From: Chelativorans multitrophicus
GTDB lineage: Bacteria; Pseudomonadota; Alphaproteobacteria; Rhizobiales; Rhizobiaceae
Direction of reading: 5' to 3'
DNA: 64,000 bases
Assembly: GCF_011317445.1 (NCBI RefSeq)
Contig: NZ_JAAAPL010000001.1
Span: 620,001-684,000, forward strand
Below are positions 8,308-16,985 of this stretch, piece after piece. How positions within the stretch are numbered: position 1 is the first letter of the stretch; each line of letters opens with the position of its first letter. The position numbers and the translations under genes were made by a program. Under the pieces are notes generated by a model. It was not told the DNA's origin. It saw nothing but the letters and a program-made list of their open reading frames with translations, and did no database searches.

Positions 8308-8415
8308 CGCTAGATCCTTTTCAGTGTCGTGAAAACACTGAATGATCTAAGTTTTTGATCTTACGCAATTCCGGACGGAAAACCGGTTTCCACTTTTCCT
8401 GGAATTGCTCCAATG
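8308..8415. repeat. Rhizobial palindromic intergenic repeat (RIME-like)
   Basis: About 108 bases containing two palindromes: GATC...CAGTGT/ACACTG...GATC at 8316-8347, and a larger one running from GCAATTCC (8366) through TCCGGACGGAAAACC to GGAATTGC (8408). This layout and sequence match the repetitive intergenic mosaic elements that occur in many copies in rhizobial and related genomes. It sits between mccA and the Sel1-like gene and has no coding potential. Only one copy is seen in this window. Confidence 0.7.
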
Positions 8416-8443
8416 GGGCGCCGCGCCCCCTCACTTTCCGGAA

Positions 8444-8710
8444 TTAGTGGACCGTCATCCATTCGCGTGCTTCGCGCAGCGCGCGGGCGATGTCGGCCTT
8501 CGGCATCATGGCCGCGAGTTCGGAGCGCATTCTCGCCGCTTTCTCCGAACCTTTGATGGCCGCAATGTTCAGCCACTTGTGGGCGGCGATCATGTCAACG
8601 TCGCAATCGCGGCCGGTCGCGTACATAACACCAAGCTGGAAGAGGATATCGGCCTGAGCGCCGGCGCCCATGGCGCCTGTCCCTGCCTCCTCAATGTTGA
8701 AACGTGCCAT
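8444..8710 (-). CDS. Small Sel1-like repeat protein
   Basis: An 88-residue cytoplasmic protein whose centre resembles one Sel1/TPR-like repeat (FQLGVMYATGRDCDVDMIAAHKWLNIAAIKG), a helical hairpin used for protein contacts. Small one-repeat proteins like this are widespread in Rhizobiales and have no established function. The start ATG at 8710 is preceded by a weak purine-rich site. Monocistronic; transcribed towards the palindromic repeat. Confidence 0.75.
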   Translation of the reverse strand: MARFNIEEAGTGAMGAGAQADILFQLGVMYATGRDCDVDMIAAHKWLNIAAIKGSEKAARMRSELAAMMPKADIARALREAREWMTVH

Positions 8711-8804
8711 TTCGAAATCCCTGTTCGTCCTGAGAGCTGCCCGCCGTTTCTTTTTTGCGGTGCTTTGATGGTTCAGGAGAATGCCACAGAGCCTTGAAAT
8801 GGCC

Positions 8805-8911
8805 GTTAAGCGGCTTGCTTAACGCGCGGAAAAGAAAGCTAAAACAATAAGTAAATGGCTAGATTTCGTTAAGCATGGAAATGCCGGAATGGCGGGCCTT
8901 TCCCGCTTTTT
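8805..8911 (+). ncRNA. Candidate small RNA ending in a terminator
   Basis: No gene lies between 8711 and 9129. On the plus strand this interval shows a perfect 7-bp inverted repeat (GTTAAGC at 8805-8811 with GCTTAAC at 8817-8823) and, about 70 bases later, a hairpin GCGGG/CCCGC (8892-8906) followed by TTTTT (8907-8911), the form of an intrinsic terminator. No plus-strand gene precedes it, so a short untranslated transcript is possible. No promoter was identified with certainty. Confidence 0.3.
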
Positions 8912-9129
8912 GGCGTCACGGCCGGCATGCGAAAAGGAAACCCTTTTCTAACCACGCTCACACCCATTGGTGAAGGCTCGGTGGCCAAGCGGGGGATCGA
9001 TCATTGTTAAACGGCAGATGAACGCCGGTCTCAGCATCGGTTCAGTGCTCTCCAGACAGTATGCGCCCACGATGAAGGCAGAGATGGCTGCCCGACGAAG
9101 GCAATTAAGCGTGGCGGTGGGGAAAAATC

Positions 9130-9312
9130 ATGACGAATCTTTCGGAACTGCGGTCCCTTATGGCAAGAGCGGTCATGGCTTTGTCCGTGATCTTTCTTCC
9201 CCTCATGGCGGTGGGCGGTCTTCATGCGGTGGAGGGCGCGAACAGCGTCTACAAGAAGCAGTCCGCGGGCGCCGGGTTCGTGTTGCTGGTGAGCCTTCAG
9301 CGCAGCCGCTGA
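9130..9312 (+). CDS. Possible small membrane protein
   Basis: A 60-residue frame beginning with an ATG preceded by GGTGGGG. It has one hydrophobic segment (residues about 12-29, MALSVIFLPLMAVGG). No family is recognised and the length makes it uncertain. The overlapping frame 8967-9353 looks less protein-like. Confidence 0.3.
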   Translation: MTNLSELRSLMARAVMALSVIFLPLMAVGGLHAVEGANSVYKKQSAGAGFVLLVSLQRSR

Positions 9313-9359
9313 TGCGGCGAATGTCTCGAAAAGGCTGCGCAGAATCCCTATAATGGGGT

Positions 9360-10859
9360 ATGGACAAAAGAATCTATCACCGCCCCATCGAAACCATCTC
9401 CAGCCCGGAACCGGTCGCGCGGCGATCTTTCAGCGACGCGCTGCAGGCGGTGCAGGCGATGAAGGAAATCTACGAGCGCAACACCGCATTCCTGCGTGAT
9501 GCCTTTTTCCGTGTCGGACAGACAGGGGAAAGCGACCGCCGATACCGGGCGTTCTATCCGGAGGTGAGCCTTTCCACCGCAACCTTCGCCCAGATCGATA
9601 CGCGGCTCGCCTATGGCCACGTAGCCGCACCCGGCACCTATGCGACGACGATAACGCGGCCCGACCTTTTCGAAAGTTATCTTGTCGATCAGCTCGGGCT
9701 TCTCATGCGCAATCACGGTGTCAAAGTCACAGTGGCGGAATCGGAAACGCCGATCCCGCTTCACTTCGCATTCCTGAAGGATACTTATGTCGAAGGCGCC
9801 ATTATCGCGGAATTGAAGCGCCCGCTACGCGACCTGTTCGACGTGCCGGACCTCAATTCCCTGGACGACGACATCGTCAACGGCACCTATGAACCCGGGC
9901 CGGGCGAGCCTATGCCGCTTGCACCCTTTACCGCCCAGCGCATCGATTATTCGCTGCATCGCCTTTCGCACTACACGGCAACGTCGCCGGAGCATTTTCA
10001 GAACTTTGTGCTCTTCACGAATTACCAGTTCTACATCGATGAGTTCTGCGCCCTTGCGCGCGATCTGATGGCCAGGGGCGGTGAGGGTTACGAGTGCTTC
10101 GTCGAGCCTGGAAACATACTTACCATGCCCGGCGAAAGCACTTCTCCCCACATGACCGTTTCTCGCCAACCGCAGATGCCCGCCTACCATCTCAAAAAGG
10201 CGGGCCACGGCGGCATAACCATGGTGAATATCGGCGTCGGGCCTTCAAATGCGAAAACCATCACGGACCATATTTCCGTGCTTCGCCCCCATGCCTGGCT
10301 CATGCTCGGCCATTGCGCCGGTCTGCGCCATACGCAAGCCCTAGGCGATTACGTTCTGGCGCATGCCTATGTGCGCGAAGACCATGTCCTCGACGAGGAC
10401 CTGCCAGTCTGGGTGCCGCTGCCGGCGCTTGCGGAAGTTCAGGTGGCCTTGCAGGAGGCGGTCGCCGAGATCACGGGCCTGTCGGGCTATGAGCTCAAGC
10501 GCATCATGCGCACCGGCACGGTGGCCACCATCGACAATCGCAACTGGGAGCTGCGTGAGCAGCGCGGTCCCGTGCAGCGCCTCTCGCAATCGCGCGCGAT
10601 CGCGCTCGACATGGAATCGGCGACCATCGCGGCAAACGGGTTCCGCTTCCGCGTGCCCTATGGCACGTTGCTCTGCGTTTCCGACAAGCCGCTGCATGGG
10701 GAACTGAAACTGCCCGGCATGGCGACGGATTTTTACAAGCGGCAGGTGGCGCAGCATCTGAAGATCGGAATCCGCGCGGTGGAAAAGCTGGCGGCAATGC
10801 CGCCGGAAAGACTCCATTCAAGAAAGCTGCGCAGCTTCTCTGAAACAGCCTTTCAGTAA
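9360..10859 (+). CDS. amn: AMP nucleosidase
   Basis: A 499-residue protein with the full AMP nucleosidase layout: an N-terminal regulatory domain (residues about 1-190) and a C-terminal nucleoside phosphorylase-like catalytic domain containing NIGVGPSNAKT, LMLGHCAGLR, DYVLAHAYVREDHVLD and DMESATIAANGFRFRVPYGTLLCVSDKPLHGE. It hydrolyses AMP to adenine and ribose 5-phosphate, setting adenylate pools in purine salvage. Length agrees with the family. The ATG at 9360 follows a TATAATGGGGT sequence. The gene converges on a methyltransferase gene with only 2 bases between the stops. Confidence 0.95.
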   Translation: MDKRIYHRPIETISSPEPVARRSFSDALQAVQAMKEIYERNTAFLRDAFFRVGQTGESDRRYRAFYPEVSLSTATFAQIDTRLAYGHVAAPGTYATTITRPDLFESYLVDQLGLLMRNHGVKVTVAESETPIPLHFAFLKDTYVEGAIIAELKRPLRDLFDVPDLNSLDDDIVNGTYEPGPGEPMPLAPFTAQRIDYSLHRLSHYTATSPEHFQNFVLFTNYQFYIDEFCALARDLMARGGEGYECFVEPGNILTMPGESTSPHMTVSRQPQMPAYHLKKAGHGGITMVNIGVGPSNAKTITDHISVLRPHAWLMLGHCAGLRHTQALGDYVLAHAYVREDHVLDEDLPVWVPLPALAEVQVALQEAVAEITGLSGYELKRIMRTGTVATIDNRNWELREQRGPVQRLSQSRAIALDMESATIAANGFRFRVPYGTLLCVSDKPLHGELKLPGMATDFYKRQVAQHLKIGIRAVEKLAAMPPERLHSRKLRSFSETAFQ

Positions 10860-10861
10860 CC

Positions 10862-11482
10862 CTACGCCCGGCCGGACCGCGCGTGAAACGGGCTGCGGCG
10901 CGTGATGCGATAGACCGCAGCCGGCGGTACGTTCAGCATCGTTCGGCCTATGCGGGTTGCCTTGAGCCCGAGACGGTCCAGAATCGGCCGCGGCACAGGG
11001 CAGCGAGGGCCGTAGGTAAACTGATAAAGCGCCCCGCCCGGCCGCATATAGAAGAAGGCTCCGGCCACGATCGCCATCACCTTGCGCGGGCTCATCGACA
11101 GAAGCGGCAGACCGCTGACCACCGCGCCGACGGGGCTGCCGTCATAAAGATTGGCCTGGGGAAGACGGGAGGCATCCACAGGAAGAACTCGCGCGCCGGG
11201 GAATCGCTCGCGCAATATGGACACGAAGTCCGCGCCAAGCTCGACAACTGTCAGATCCTCCTCCGACAGTCCACGTTTCAGGAGAGCACGCGTGAAAACG
11301 CCCGTACCGGCGCCAAGCTCAAGCACGGGGGCGGATGACGGGGTTAACTCGCGGGTGATGAGATCCGCAAGAGCGGAACTCGAAGGGGCGATGGCCGAGA
11401 CCCGGAGTGGATGCGCAAGCCATGCGCGCAGGAAGGGCACCACATCCGGTGTGCCGGGTCTTTCATCATTGCATCGTGCCAT
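10862..11482 (-). CDS. Class I SAM-dependent methyltransferase (PmtA/KsgA-like)
   Basis: A 206-residue methyltransferase. The SAM-binding motif I is VLELGAGTGVFTRALL (about residues 53-68), followed by the acidic strand LTVVELGADF and a motif VLPVDASRLP. The N-terminal helix (FLRAWLAHPLRVSAIAPSS) and the hydrophobic C-terminal half resemble the small phospholipid N-methyltransferases of rhizobia and the rRNA dimethylase superfamily. It could therefore methylate phosphatidylethanolamine towards phosphatidylcholine at the inner membrane, but substrate cannot be read from the sequence. Monocistronic, convergent with amn. Confidence 0.75.
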   Translation of the reverse strand: MARCNDERPGTPDVVPFLRAWLAHPLRVSAIAPSSSALADLITRELTPSSAPVLELGAGTGVFTRALLKRGLSEEDLTVVELGADFVSILRERFPGARVLPVDASRLPQANLYDGSPVGAVVSGLPLLSMSPRKVMAIVAGAFFYMRPGGALYQFTYGPRCPVPRPILDRLGLKATRIGRTMLNVPPAAVYRITRRSPFHARSGRA

Positions 11483-11658
11483 TGGTCACCCTCAAAAAGG
11501 CCGGCGGAAGCTACTGCTATTACCGAAATTCGGCAACTCGCCGGCGATACATCTTTAACACCAGCTTTTGATTTGCCTTGCCCGCATGCATTTCGCCCCT
11601 TACCCATGCCACAATTGCGCCGCTACAGCGTCCATACCGAAACCAATAACGCCGAAGC

Positions 11659-12666
11659 ATGACCCAGCATCGCCGATCCAACCTTTTTGCCGCAGCCATA
11701 TGGGTGGCCGCATTGCTTCTATCGGTTCCGCTGGTTCTCGGTTTACTAAAATATGTTCACCCTGCCTTCGACTCCTTTGCGCATCTGCGCGCGCATCTTG
11801 CCGTTCTCCTAGCCCTCACCGCCTTTCCCCTGCTCCTTCTTGCAAGATGGCGCGCCTATGGAGCGCTTGCACTCGCGCTTGCAATAATGGCTTTCACGAG
11901 CGTGCTGGATATATCTCTTCTGCACCGGTTTTCCGGCAGCAAGGCCGAGGCTTCCGCTCCGCCAGGGCCATATTATCGCCTGCTGCAGCTCAACCTGCGC
12001 TTTGACAACCTCACGCCCAAGGAGGTGCTTTCCCTGATCGGCCGCAGCAACGCCGATGTGGTGACGCTTGAGGAGGTGTCAGGCATGTGGCGGCGGGAGC
12101 TGTCCTTCATCGAAAAAGCCTATCCCTATCGTCAGTTCTGCCCCCGGCCGGGTGTCGGCGGCGTAGCGATCCTCTCGCGGCGGCCATTTCTGCACCCGTC
12201 CACCGCGAAATGCCTCAATCGGCACGCATTGGCCATCGCCACCATCAATTTCGGCGGTGCGGCCGTCGATGTCGTAGCGCTCCATTTGGGCTGGCCCTGG
12301 CCGTTCGAGCAGTCCCAGCAGATCGGTCCGGTGGCGAAGACCCTCGAAACCAAACTGGGCTCGAGCGCAATCCTTGCCGGCGACCTGAATGCGGCTCCCT
12401 GGAGCGCTACTGCCGAGCGGCTTGCGAAGGCGGGCGGATTCACGAGGCTTCGGCATATCGGGCCGACCTGGCTCGCACGGAACTTGCCCGATTGGCTGCG
12501 CAGAACCGCCGGGTTGCCCATCGACAATATCTTCGTGAAGGGCCGCGTGGCGGTGCTCCAAACGAAACGGCTGGAAAGCGTCGGCTCCGACCACCTGCCG
12601 CTGTTGGTGGAGTTCAGCCTTCTGCCCGGACCGCAGCAGGAGCCTGTATTCCAGGCAGGGCTCTGA
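11659..12666 (+). CDS. Membrane-anchored endonuclease/exonuclease/phosphatase-family protein
   Basis: A 335-residue protein with two or three N-terminal membrane segments (residues about 9-30, 43-62, 66-88) followed by an EEP-fold domain. Catalytic signatures are QLNLRFDN (metal-binding Asn), VVTLEEVSG (Glu), VDVVALHLGWPW (His), LAGDLNAAPWS (Asp-x-Asn) and GSDHLPLLVEF (Asp-His). The domain should face the periplasm and act on a phosphoester such as a lipid, nucleotide or DNA; the substrate is unknown. It converges with the acyltransferase gene, 23 bases apart. Confidence 0.85.
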   Translation: MTQHRRSNLFAAAIWVAALLLSVPLVLGLLKYVHPAFDSFAHLRAHLAVLLALTAFPLLLLARWRAYGALALALAIMAFTSVLDISLLHRFSGSKAEASAPPGPYYRLLQLNLRFDNLTPKEVLSLIGRSNADVVTLEEVSGMWRRELSFIEKAYPYRQFCPRPGVGGVAILSRRPFLHPSTAKCLNRHALAIATINFGGAAVDVVALHLGWPWPFEQSQQIGPVAKTLETKLGSSAILAGDLNAAPWSATAERLAKAGGFTRLRHIGPTWLARNLPDWLRRTAGLPIDNIFVKGRVAVLQTKRLESVGSDHLPLLVEFSLLPGPQQEPVFQAGL

Positions 12667-12689
12667 GGAGCATTCGCAGCGGCGTCGGT

Positions 12690-13844
12690 TCAGCCTGGCC
12701 TGCTGCCGTTCGTTGCCGTGGCGGAAATGGCAGGCGGCGCCATCGCTTGCCGGTTTTGGCCGAGAAGGAGCCTTTGCGAAGGGCGTTCGATCAGCCGGTA
12801 CATGGCAACCGATACGGCGACCGCTACCACGCACATGACCATGCCCATAGCCAAATGCACCCCGATACCCAATCCCGGGGGCGAAGCCTTCACCCAAAGC
12901 TGAAGAATATAGGGGTGGGAAAGATAGAGCGAATAGGAGGCGTCGCCCAGCAGCACCAGAAAGGCGACCAGCGGCGTTTTGGCCGTGGGCAGGGACAACG
13001 CCGCCGCAACAAGAAGCGCCGCGGGAATTGCGGTCGCCCAGATGGAGGTGACGCCCGGAAAAGCGAGCTTTGCCGTGAACGCCGCGATGAGCGCCAGGAC
13101 CAGATAGCGTGCGGACTTGGTGAAAAGATCCGCATATTGGCGATAGAGGATGCATAGGGCGATGCCCATAGCGAATTCCAGCAGGATCGGATTGGTATAG
13201 AAGTTCCAAACCACATTCTCGAAGCCGGCGACCTGCCCTACTGCCACAATGATGAGAACAAGGATCAGCGGTGCCAGGCCGGTGCGGAAACCCGCCCCGA
13301 TGCAAACCGCATAAAGAGCATAGAAGAACATCTCGTAGTTGAGCGTCCAGCCCAGAAACAGGATTGGCTTCACACCGCCGCCATCCCTTTCATAGGGAAT
13401 GAAGAAAAGAGATTTCAGAAGGCTTTCGCCGTCGACCACGGTGGAATTGAGCATTCCCGGCAAGATGAGGGCGATCGCGGCCAGGCCAAAGGTCAATGTC
13501 CAATAGAGCGGCACGATACGGACGATGCGGCGCCAGATGAAGTACAGGAGTCCCCGGTCGGGATCGGCTGTGTAGGCGATGATGAAGCCGCTGAGGACGA
13601 AGAAAATGTCGACCCCGGCCGCGCCGATGCCGAAGACGTTCCGCGCCATGCCGAATTCGGCCTGGTAACCGGCGCCGAGATGGAACAGCACGACCGCAAA
13701 GGCCGCGACGAAGCGCAGGATCTGCAAATTGTAGAGCTTAGTCCTGCCACCCCTGTTTTCACTCGCCAACCGGGCTTTCTCCGGCGGGACAAATACCGCA
13801 TCCGCTGCGGGAGCGTCTTGAGGACCTCGCCGCATGGATCTCAT
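12690..13844 (-). CDS. Acyltransferase family 3 membrane protein (OafA/YrhL type)
   Basis: A 384-residue polytopic inner-membrane protein with about ten hydrophobic segments. The family signature is QILRFVAAFAVVLFHLGAGY, whose His is the proposed catalytic residue, followed by GAAGVDIFFVLSGFI and WRRIVRIVPLYW. These proteins transfer acyl groups, often acetyl, to exported polysaccharides or lipids. The start overlaps the stop of the upstream SGNH esterase gene by 4 bases (ATGA), so the pair is translationally coupled: one enzyme probably adds and the other removes ester groups on the same surface polymer (inference). Confidence 0.85.
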   Translation of the reverse strand: MRSMRRGPQDAPAADAVFVPPEKARLASENRGGRTKLYNLQILRFVAAFAVVLFHLGAGYQAEFGMARNVFGIGAAGVDIFFVLSGFIIAYTADPDRGLLYFIWRRIVRIVPLYWTLTFGLAAIALILPGMLNSTVVDGESLLKSLFFIPYERDGGGVKPILFLGWTLNYEMFFYALYAVCIGAGFRTGLAPLILVLIIVAVGQVAGFENVVWNFYTNPILLEFAMGIALCILYRQYADLFTKSARYLVLALIAAFTAKLAFPGVTSIWATAIPAALLVAAALSLPTAKTPLVAFLVLLGDASYSLYLSHPYILQLWVKASPPGLGIGVHLAMGMVMCVVAVAVSVAMYRLIERPSQRLLLGQNRQAMAPPAISATATNGSRPG

Positions 13845-14941
13845 TCTCTCCGCTCCCAGCCGAGATCCGCCTCCAGCCTCGCACCCAGGATATCGGCCAT
13901 ATGCTCCTGTCCGGCAGCGTTCGGATGCCAGTCGCAGCCCCGCACTTCCCTGCCCTCAGGGTCCTCGAACGCGATGAAGGAGAGCTTGTCGTCGCCGGCG
14001 CCCGCACGCGCCTCCACCGCCCGCTTCACCGCCCCCGCTGCTGCTTTAAGATCCTCGCCGAAGAGCAATGGCCCCATTGCTGCATAGATCATCGCGTCGG
14101 GAGCCTTTTTTCTGAGCTCCTCCAGAAAGGCCGCGTAGCGCTCCTCGAAACCGGGCGGACGGGCACCGTTGCCGAAATCATTTGTGCCGAGATGGACGAT
14201 AATCACATCGGACCGGGGAAACGGAAGATCGCCCGGCCTGTCGGGCAGCCCGCGCAGATAGATTTCGGGCATGGTGTTCTTCGCGCCCCCGTCATAGTTG
14301 CGGACGAGTCCCTTGCCGGAAACGGCGGCGGTTATCACATCCGCCTCGAAAGCGCGCGCGACCAGTGCGGCATAGGTCAGGTATTGGTTTTCGGTATCGG
14401 CGCTGAACTTGCACGAGGTCGTCTCGCCCTCCACGCCATATCCGGCGGATATGGAATCGCCAATCACGAAAAGGCTTTTCTCCTTTTCATGAGGCCTGGC
14501 AAAGGAGCCGTCAGTCTCAGCGCCCATAAAGACAGTAGGCCCGAACATCGGCTCCGTTCGTCGGATGAGCCGCAGGAGGTGCGGCCCATGCGGAGCACCG
14601 TCCACCACTCGGTAGTCGTGCTTTCCTTGCCTGAGATCGAGCCGCGAAGGCTTGCCGTCGAGTTCGACTACCATGCTGTTCTGCCCGGTATCGCGCAAGG
14701 AGATGTCGAGCCGCGAACCGGTGAATGCGATTTCGATCGCGCTGCCCGGCCAGGCGAAGATCGCGGCCGAGGGCGAGGGCTGGACGAACCGGCCGACAAG
14801 GCGAAACTGCTCGGCCAGCTTTTGCTGGGCGAGAGCGCCGGAAGGAAAAGAGCCAAGGAAGAATGCCGCGGCGGCAAACGCCGCAACGACAGCTCGAAGG
14901 CGGCCGGCAACGGGCAGTTTCCTGACGCTGGAGATTCCCAT
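13841..14941 (-). CDS. Secreted SGNH/GDSL esterase, carbohydrate esterase family 2-like
   Basis: A 366-residue exported hydrolase: signal peptide residues 1-38 (ending ALAQ), a beta-sandwich domain to about residue 140 (IEIAFTGSRLDISLRDTGQ), then an SGNH domain with block I FVIGDSISAGYG (nucleophile Ser), block III VHLGTNDFG and block V CDWHPNAAGQ (catalytic Asp/His). The two-domain order matches CE2 acetyl esterases that deacetylate polysaccharides. The open frame extends upstream to 15271, but that part has no protein character; the ATG at 14941 gives a clean signal peptide, although its ribosome site is weak and a GTG at 14971 is an alternative. Coupled by ATGA to the acyltransferase. Confidence 0.82.
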   Translation of the reverse strand: MGISSVRKLPVAGRLRAVVAAFAAAAFFLGSFPSGALAQQKLAEQFRLVGRFVQPSPSAAIFAWPGSAIEIAFTGSRLDISLRDTGQNSMVVELDGKPSRLDLRQGKHDYRVVDGAPHGPHLLRLIRRTEPMFGPTVFMGAETDGSFARPHEKEKSLFVIGDSISAGYGVEGETTSCKFSADTENQYLTYAALVARAFEADVITAAVSGKGLVRNYDGGAKNTMPEIYLRGLPDRPGDLPFPRSDVIIVHLGTNDFGNGARPPGFEERYAAFLEELRKKAPDAMIYAAMGPLLFGEDLKAAAGAVKRAVEARAGAGDDKLSFIAFEDPEGREVRGCDWHPNAAGQEHMADILGARLEADLGWERRE

Positions 14942-15031
14942 GGTCGCTGCATCCCAGATTGCGGCGACCACTAAAGTGAGTTTCCCTCGCTCGCGCAAAA
15001 TAACTTTTTTTGCGCTGCAGCAGAGATCGTG

Positions 15032-15059
15032 AAGGCGCGCGGCCTGGGCCGCGCGCCTT
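15032..15059 (-). terminator. Hairpin downstream of the ETF-QO gene
   Basis: A perfect 13-bp GC-rich stem (15032-15044 with 15047-15059) begins 5 bases after the ETF-QO stop. There is no long T-run on the minus strand, so termination efficiency is uncertain. Confidence 0.6.
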
Positions 15060-15063
15060 TGCC

Positions 15064-16770
15064 TTACATGTTCTGGTAAACCGGTCCTTCGCCGCCCTGC
15101 GGAGGCACCCAGTTGATGTTCTGGTTCGGGTCCTTGATATCGCAGGTCTTGCAGTGCACGCAGTTTTGCGCGTTGATAACGAAGCGGGCGTCCGCGCTCC
15201 TGGCCGCAGCCCCTCCCTTCTCCGCCGCACCCGGGCCACCGGCGAGCGAATTGCCCTCCGCATCCACCCATTCATAGACGCCGGCCGGGCAATACCGCGT
15301 CGATGGGCCGGCATAGACGCCGTATTCGGATGCCTGCTGCAGTTCCATATCCTTCACCTGCAGATGCACCGGCTGGTCTTCCTCGTGGTTCGTGTTGGAC
15401 AGGAACACCGAGGAAAGGCGGTCGAATGTAAGCACGCCATCGGGCTTTGGATAATCGATCGGCGCATGCTTTTCCGCCGGCTCCAGCGTTGCATGATCAG
15501 GCTTCCCATGGCGCAGCGTGCCGAAGGGTGAGAAGCCCAATAGCGTATTAAGCCACATGTCCATGCCGCCAAGGCCAATGCCGAGGATCGTTCCGAAGCG
15601 CGACCAGAGCGGCTTCACATTGCGCACCCGCTTCAGGTCCTTGCCGATCTCAGAGCCGCGCCAAGCCTCCTCATAGGAGGAAAGCTCGTCGTTAGCGCGG
15701 CCGGCTCCTATAGCCTCGGCCACATGCTCGGCGGCCAGCATTCCCGACAGAACCGCGTTGTGCGAGCCCTTGATGCGCGGCACGTTCACGAGGCCGGCAG
15801 AGCAGCCGATGAGGAGCCCGCCGGGGAAACTGGTGCGCGGAACGGACTGCCAGCCGCCCTCCGTGATAGCCCGCGCGCCATAGGAGAGGCGCTTGCCGCC
15901 CTCGAATGTGCGCCGGATCGCTGGGTGCGTCTTAAAACGCTGGAACTCCTCGAAAGGCGCCAGATAGGGGTTCTTGTAATTCAGATGAACGACGAAGCCG
16001 ACGGCCACTAGGTTTTCGCCGAAATGATAAAGGAACGAGCCGCCACCCGTCTGCCGGTCGAGAGGCCAGCCAAAGGAGTGCTGCACAAGGCCCGGCTTAT
16101 GGTTCTCCGGCTTCACCTCCCAGAGCTCCTTCAGGCCGATGCCGAATTTCTGCGGCTCGCGCCCGTCGGCAAGCTGGTAGCGGGCGATCAATTGCTTGGC
16201 GAGCGAGCCGCGCGCGCCCTCCCCGATCAGCACATATTTGCCCAGAAGAGCCATGCCCGGCTGATAGGCAGGGCCGTGCGTGCCGTCGCGCTCCACGCCC
16301 ATATCGCCGGTGACGACGCCGATCACCGCATTCGCATCGTTATAAAGGAGATCGGCGGCGGCGAAGCCGGGATAGATCTCCACGCCCAGCGCCTCAGCCT
16401 TTTCGGCCAGCCACTTGCAGACATTGCCGAGCGAGACGATGTAGTTGCCGTGGTTGTTCATAAGCGGCGGCATCAAAATATTGGGCAGCCTCAGAGCGCC
16501 CGCCGGCCCCAGCACCAGAAAATGATCCTCGGTCACGGGCGTACTGAACGGGTGCCCCTCCTCTTCCCGCCAGCCTGGCAGAAGCCGGTCGATGCCGATG
16601 GGATCGACGACTGCGCCGGAGAGAATATGCGCGCCGACCTCCCCGCCTTTCTCGAGCACTACGATGGAAAGCTCCGGATTGAGCTGCTTCAGCCTGATCG
16701 ATGCTGCAAGGCCCGCCGGCCCCGCGCCGACGATCACAACATCGAACTCCATACTTTCCCGTTCGCTCAT
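15064..16770 (-). CDS. Electron transfer flavoprotein-ubiquinone oxidoreductase (ETF-QO)
   Basis: A 568-residue inner-membrane flavoprotein passing electrons from ETF to ubiquinone, linking fatty-acid and amino-acid dehydrogenases to respiration. FAD-binding motif VVIVGAGPAGLAASIRL lies near residue 10; the ubiquinone-binding middle has HNAVLSGMLAAEHVAE; the C-terminal 4Fe-4S domain carries CPAGVYEW and CVHCKTCDIKDP, giving the four ligands. The C-terminal GGEGPVYQNM is typical. The frame runs to 16908, but ATG 16770 has GGAGG 7-11 bases upstream and matches family starts. Its product would take electrons from leucine breakdown, to which mccA also belongs. Confidence 0.95.
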   Translation of the reverse strand: MSERESMEFDVVIVGAGPAGLAASIRLKQLNPELSIVVLEKGGEVGAHILSGAVVDPIGIDRLLPGWREEEGHPFSTPVTEDHFLVLGPAGALRLPNILMPPLMNNHGNYIVSLGNVCKWLAEKAEALGVEIYPGFAAADLLYNDANAVIGVVTGDMGVERDGTHGPAYQPGMALLGKYVLIGEGARGSLAKQLIARYQLADGREPQKFGIGLKELWEVKPENHKPGLVQHSFGWPLDRQTGGGSFLYHFGENLVAVGFVVHLNYKNPYLAPFEEFQRFKTHPAIRRTFEGGKRLSYGARAITEGGWQSVPRTSFPGGLLIGCSAGLVNVPRIKGSHNAVLSGMLAAEHVAEAIGAGRANDELSSYEEAWRGSEIGKDLKRVRNVKPLWSRFGTILGIGLGGMDMWLNTLLGFSPFGTLRHGKPDHATLEPAEKHAPIDYPKPDGVLTFDRLSSVFLSNTNHEEDQPVHLQVKDMELQQASEYGVYAGPSTRYCPAGVYEWVDAEGNSLAGGPGAAEKGGAAARSADARFVINAQNCVHCKTCDIKDPNQNINWVPPQGGEGPVYQNM

Positions 16771-16985
16771 CCAGTCCTCCAAAGCGCCACGATTTCTTCC
16801 TGCCGGCCCGGCTATAGCGTATCGCCACAGGCAGCGAAACCACTTTAGGATGATCAGGATAAGACCAAGAGCCGCGGTTTCGGAAGGTTCGGGCAGAAGA
16901 CGCGGCAACCGGTAATCCGCGCCAAGTATTCGCTAGGATGGGGAGAGGCTCTGCCGTACAATAAAGGTTGCTGGCGCGGGCGCTT

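Noticed and set aside
8967-9353. 128-codon plus-strand frame
   Set aside because: Low-complexity GGGRSS/GGGREQR composition and no start signal; the overlapping 60-codon frame is slightly better but also weak.
12079-13305. Long frames opposite the EEP and acyltransferase genes
   Set aside because: Shadow frames: both strands are occupied by well-supported membrane proteins in other frames.
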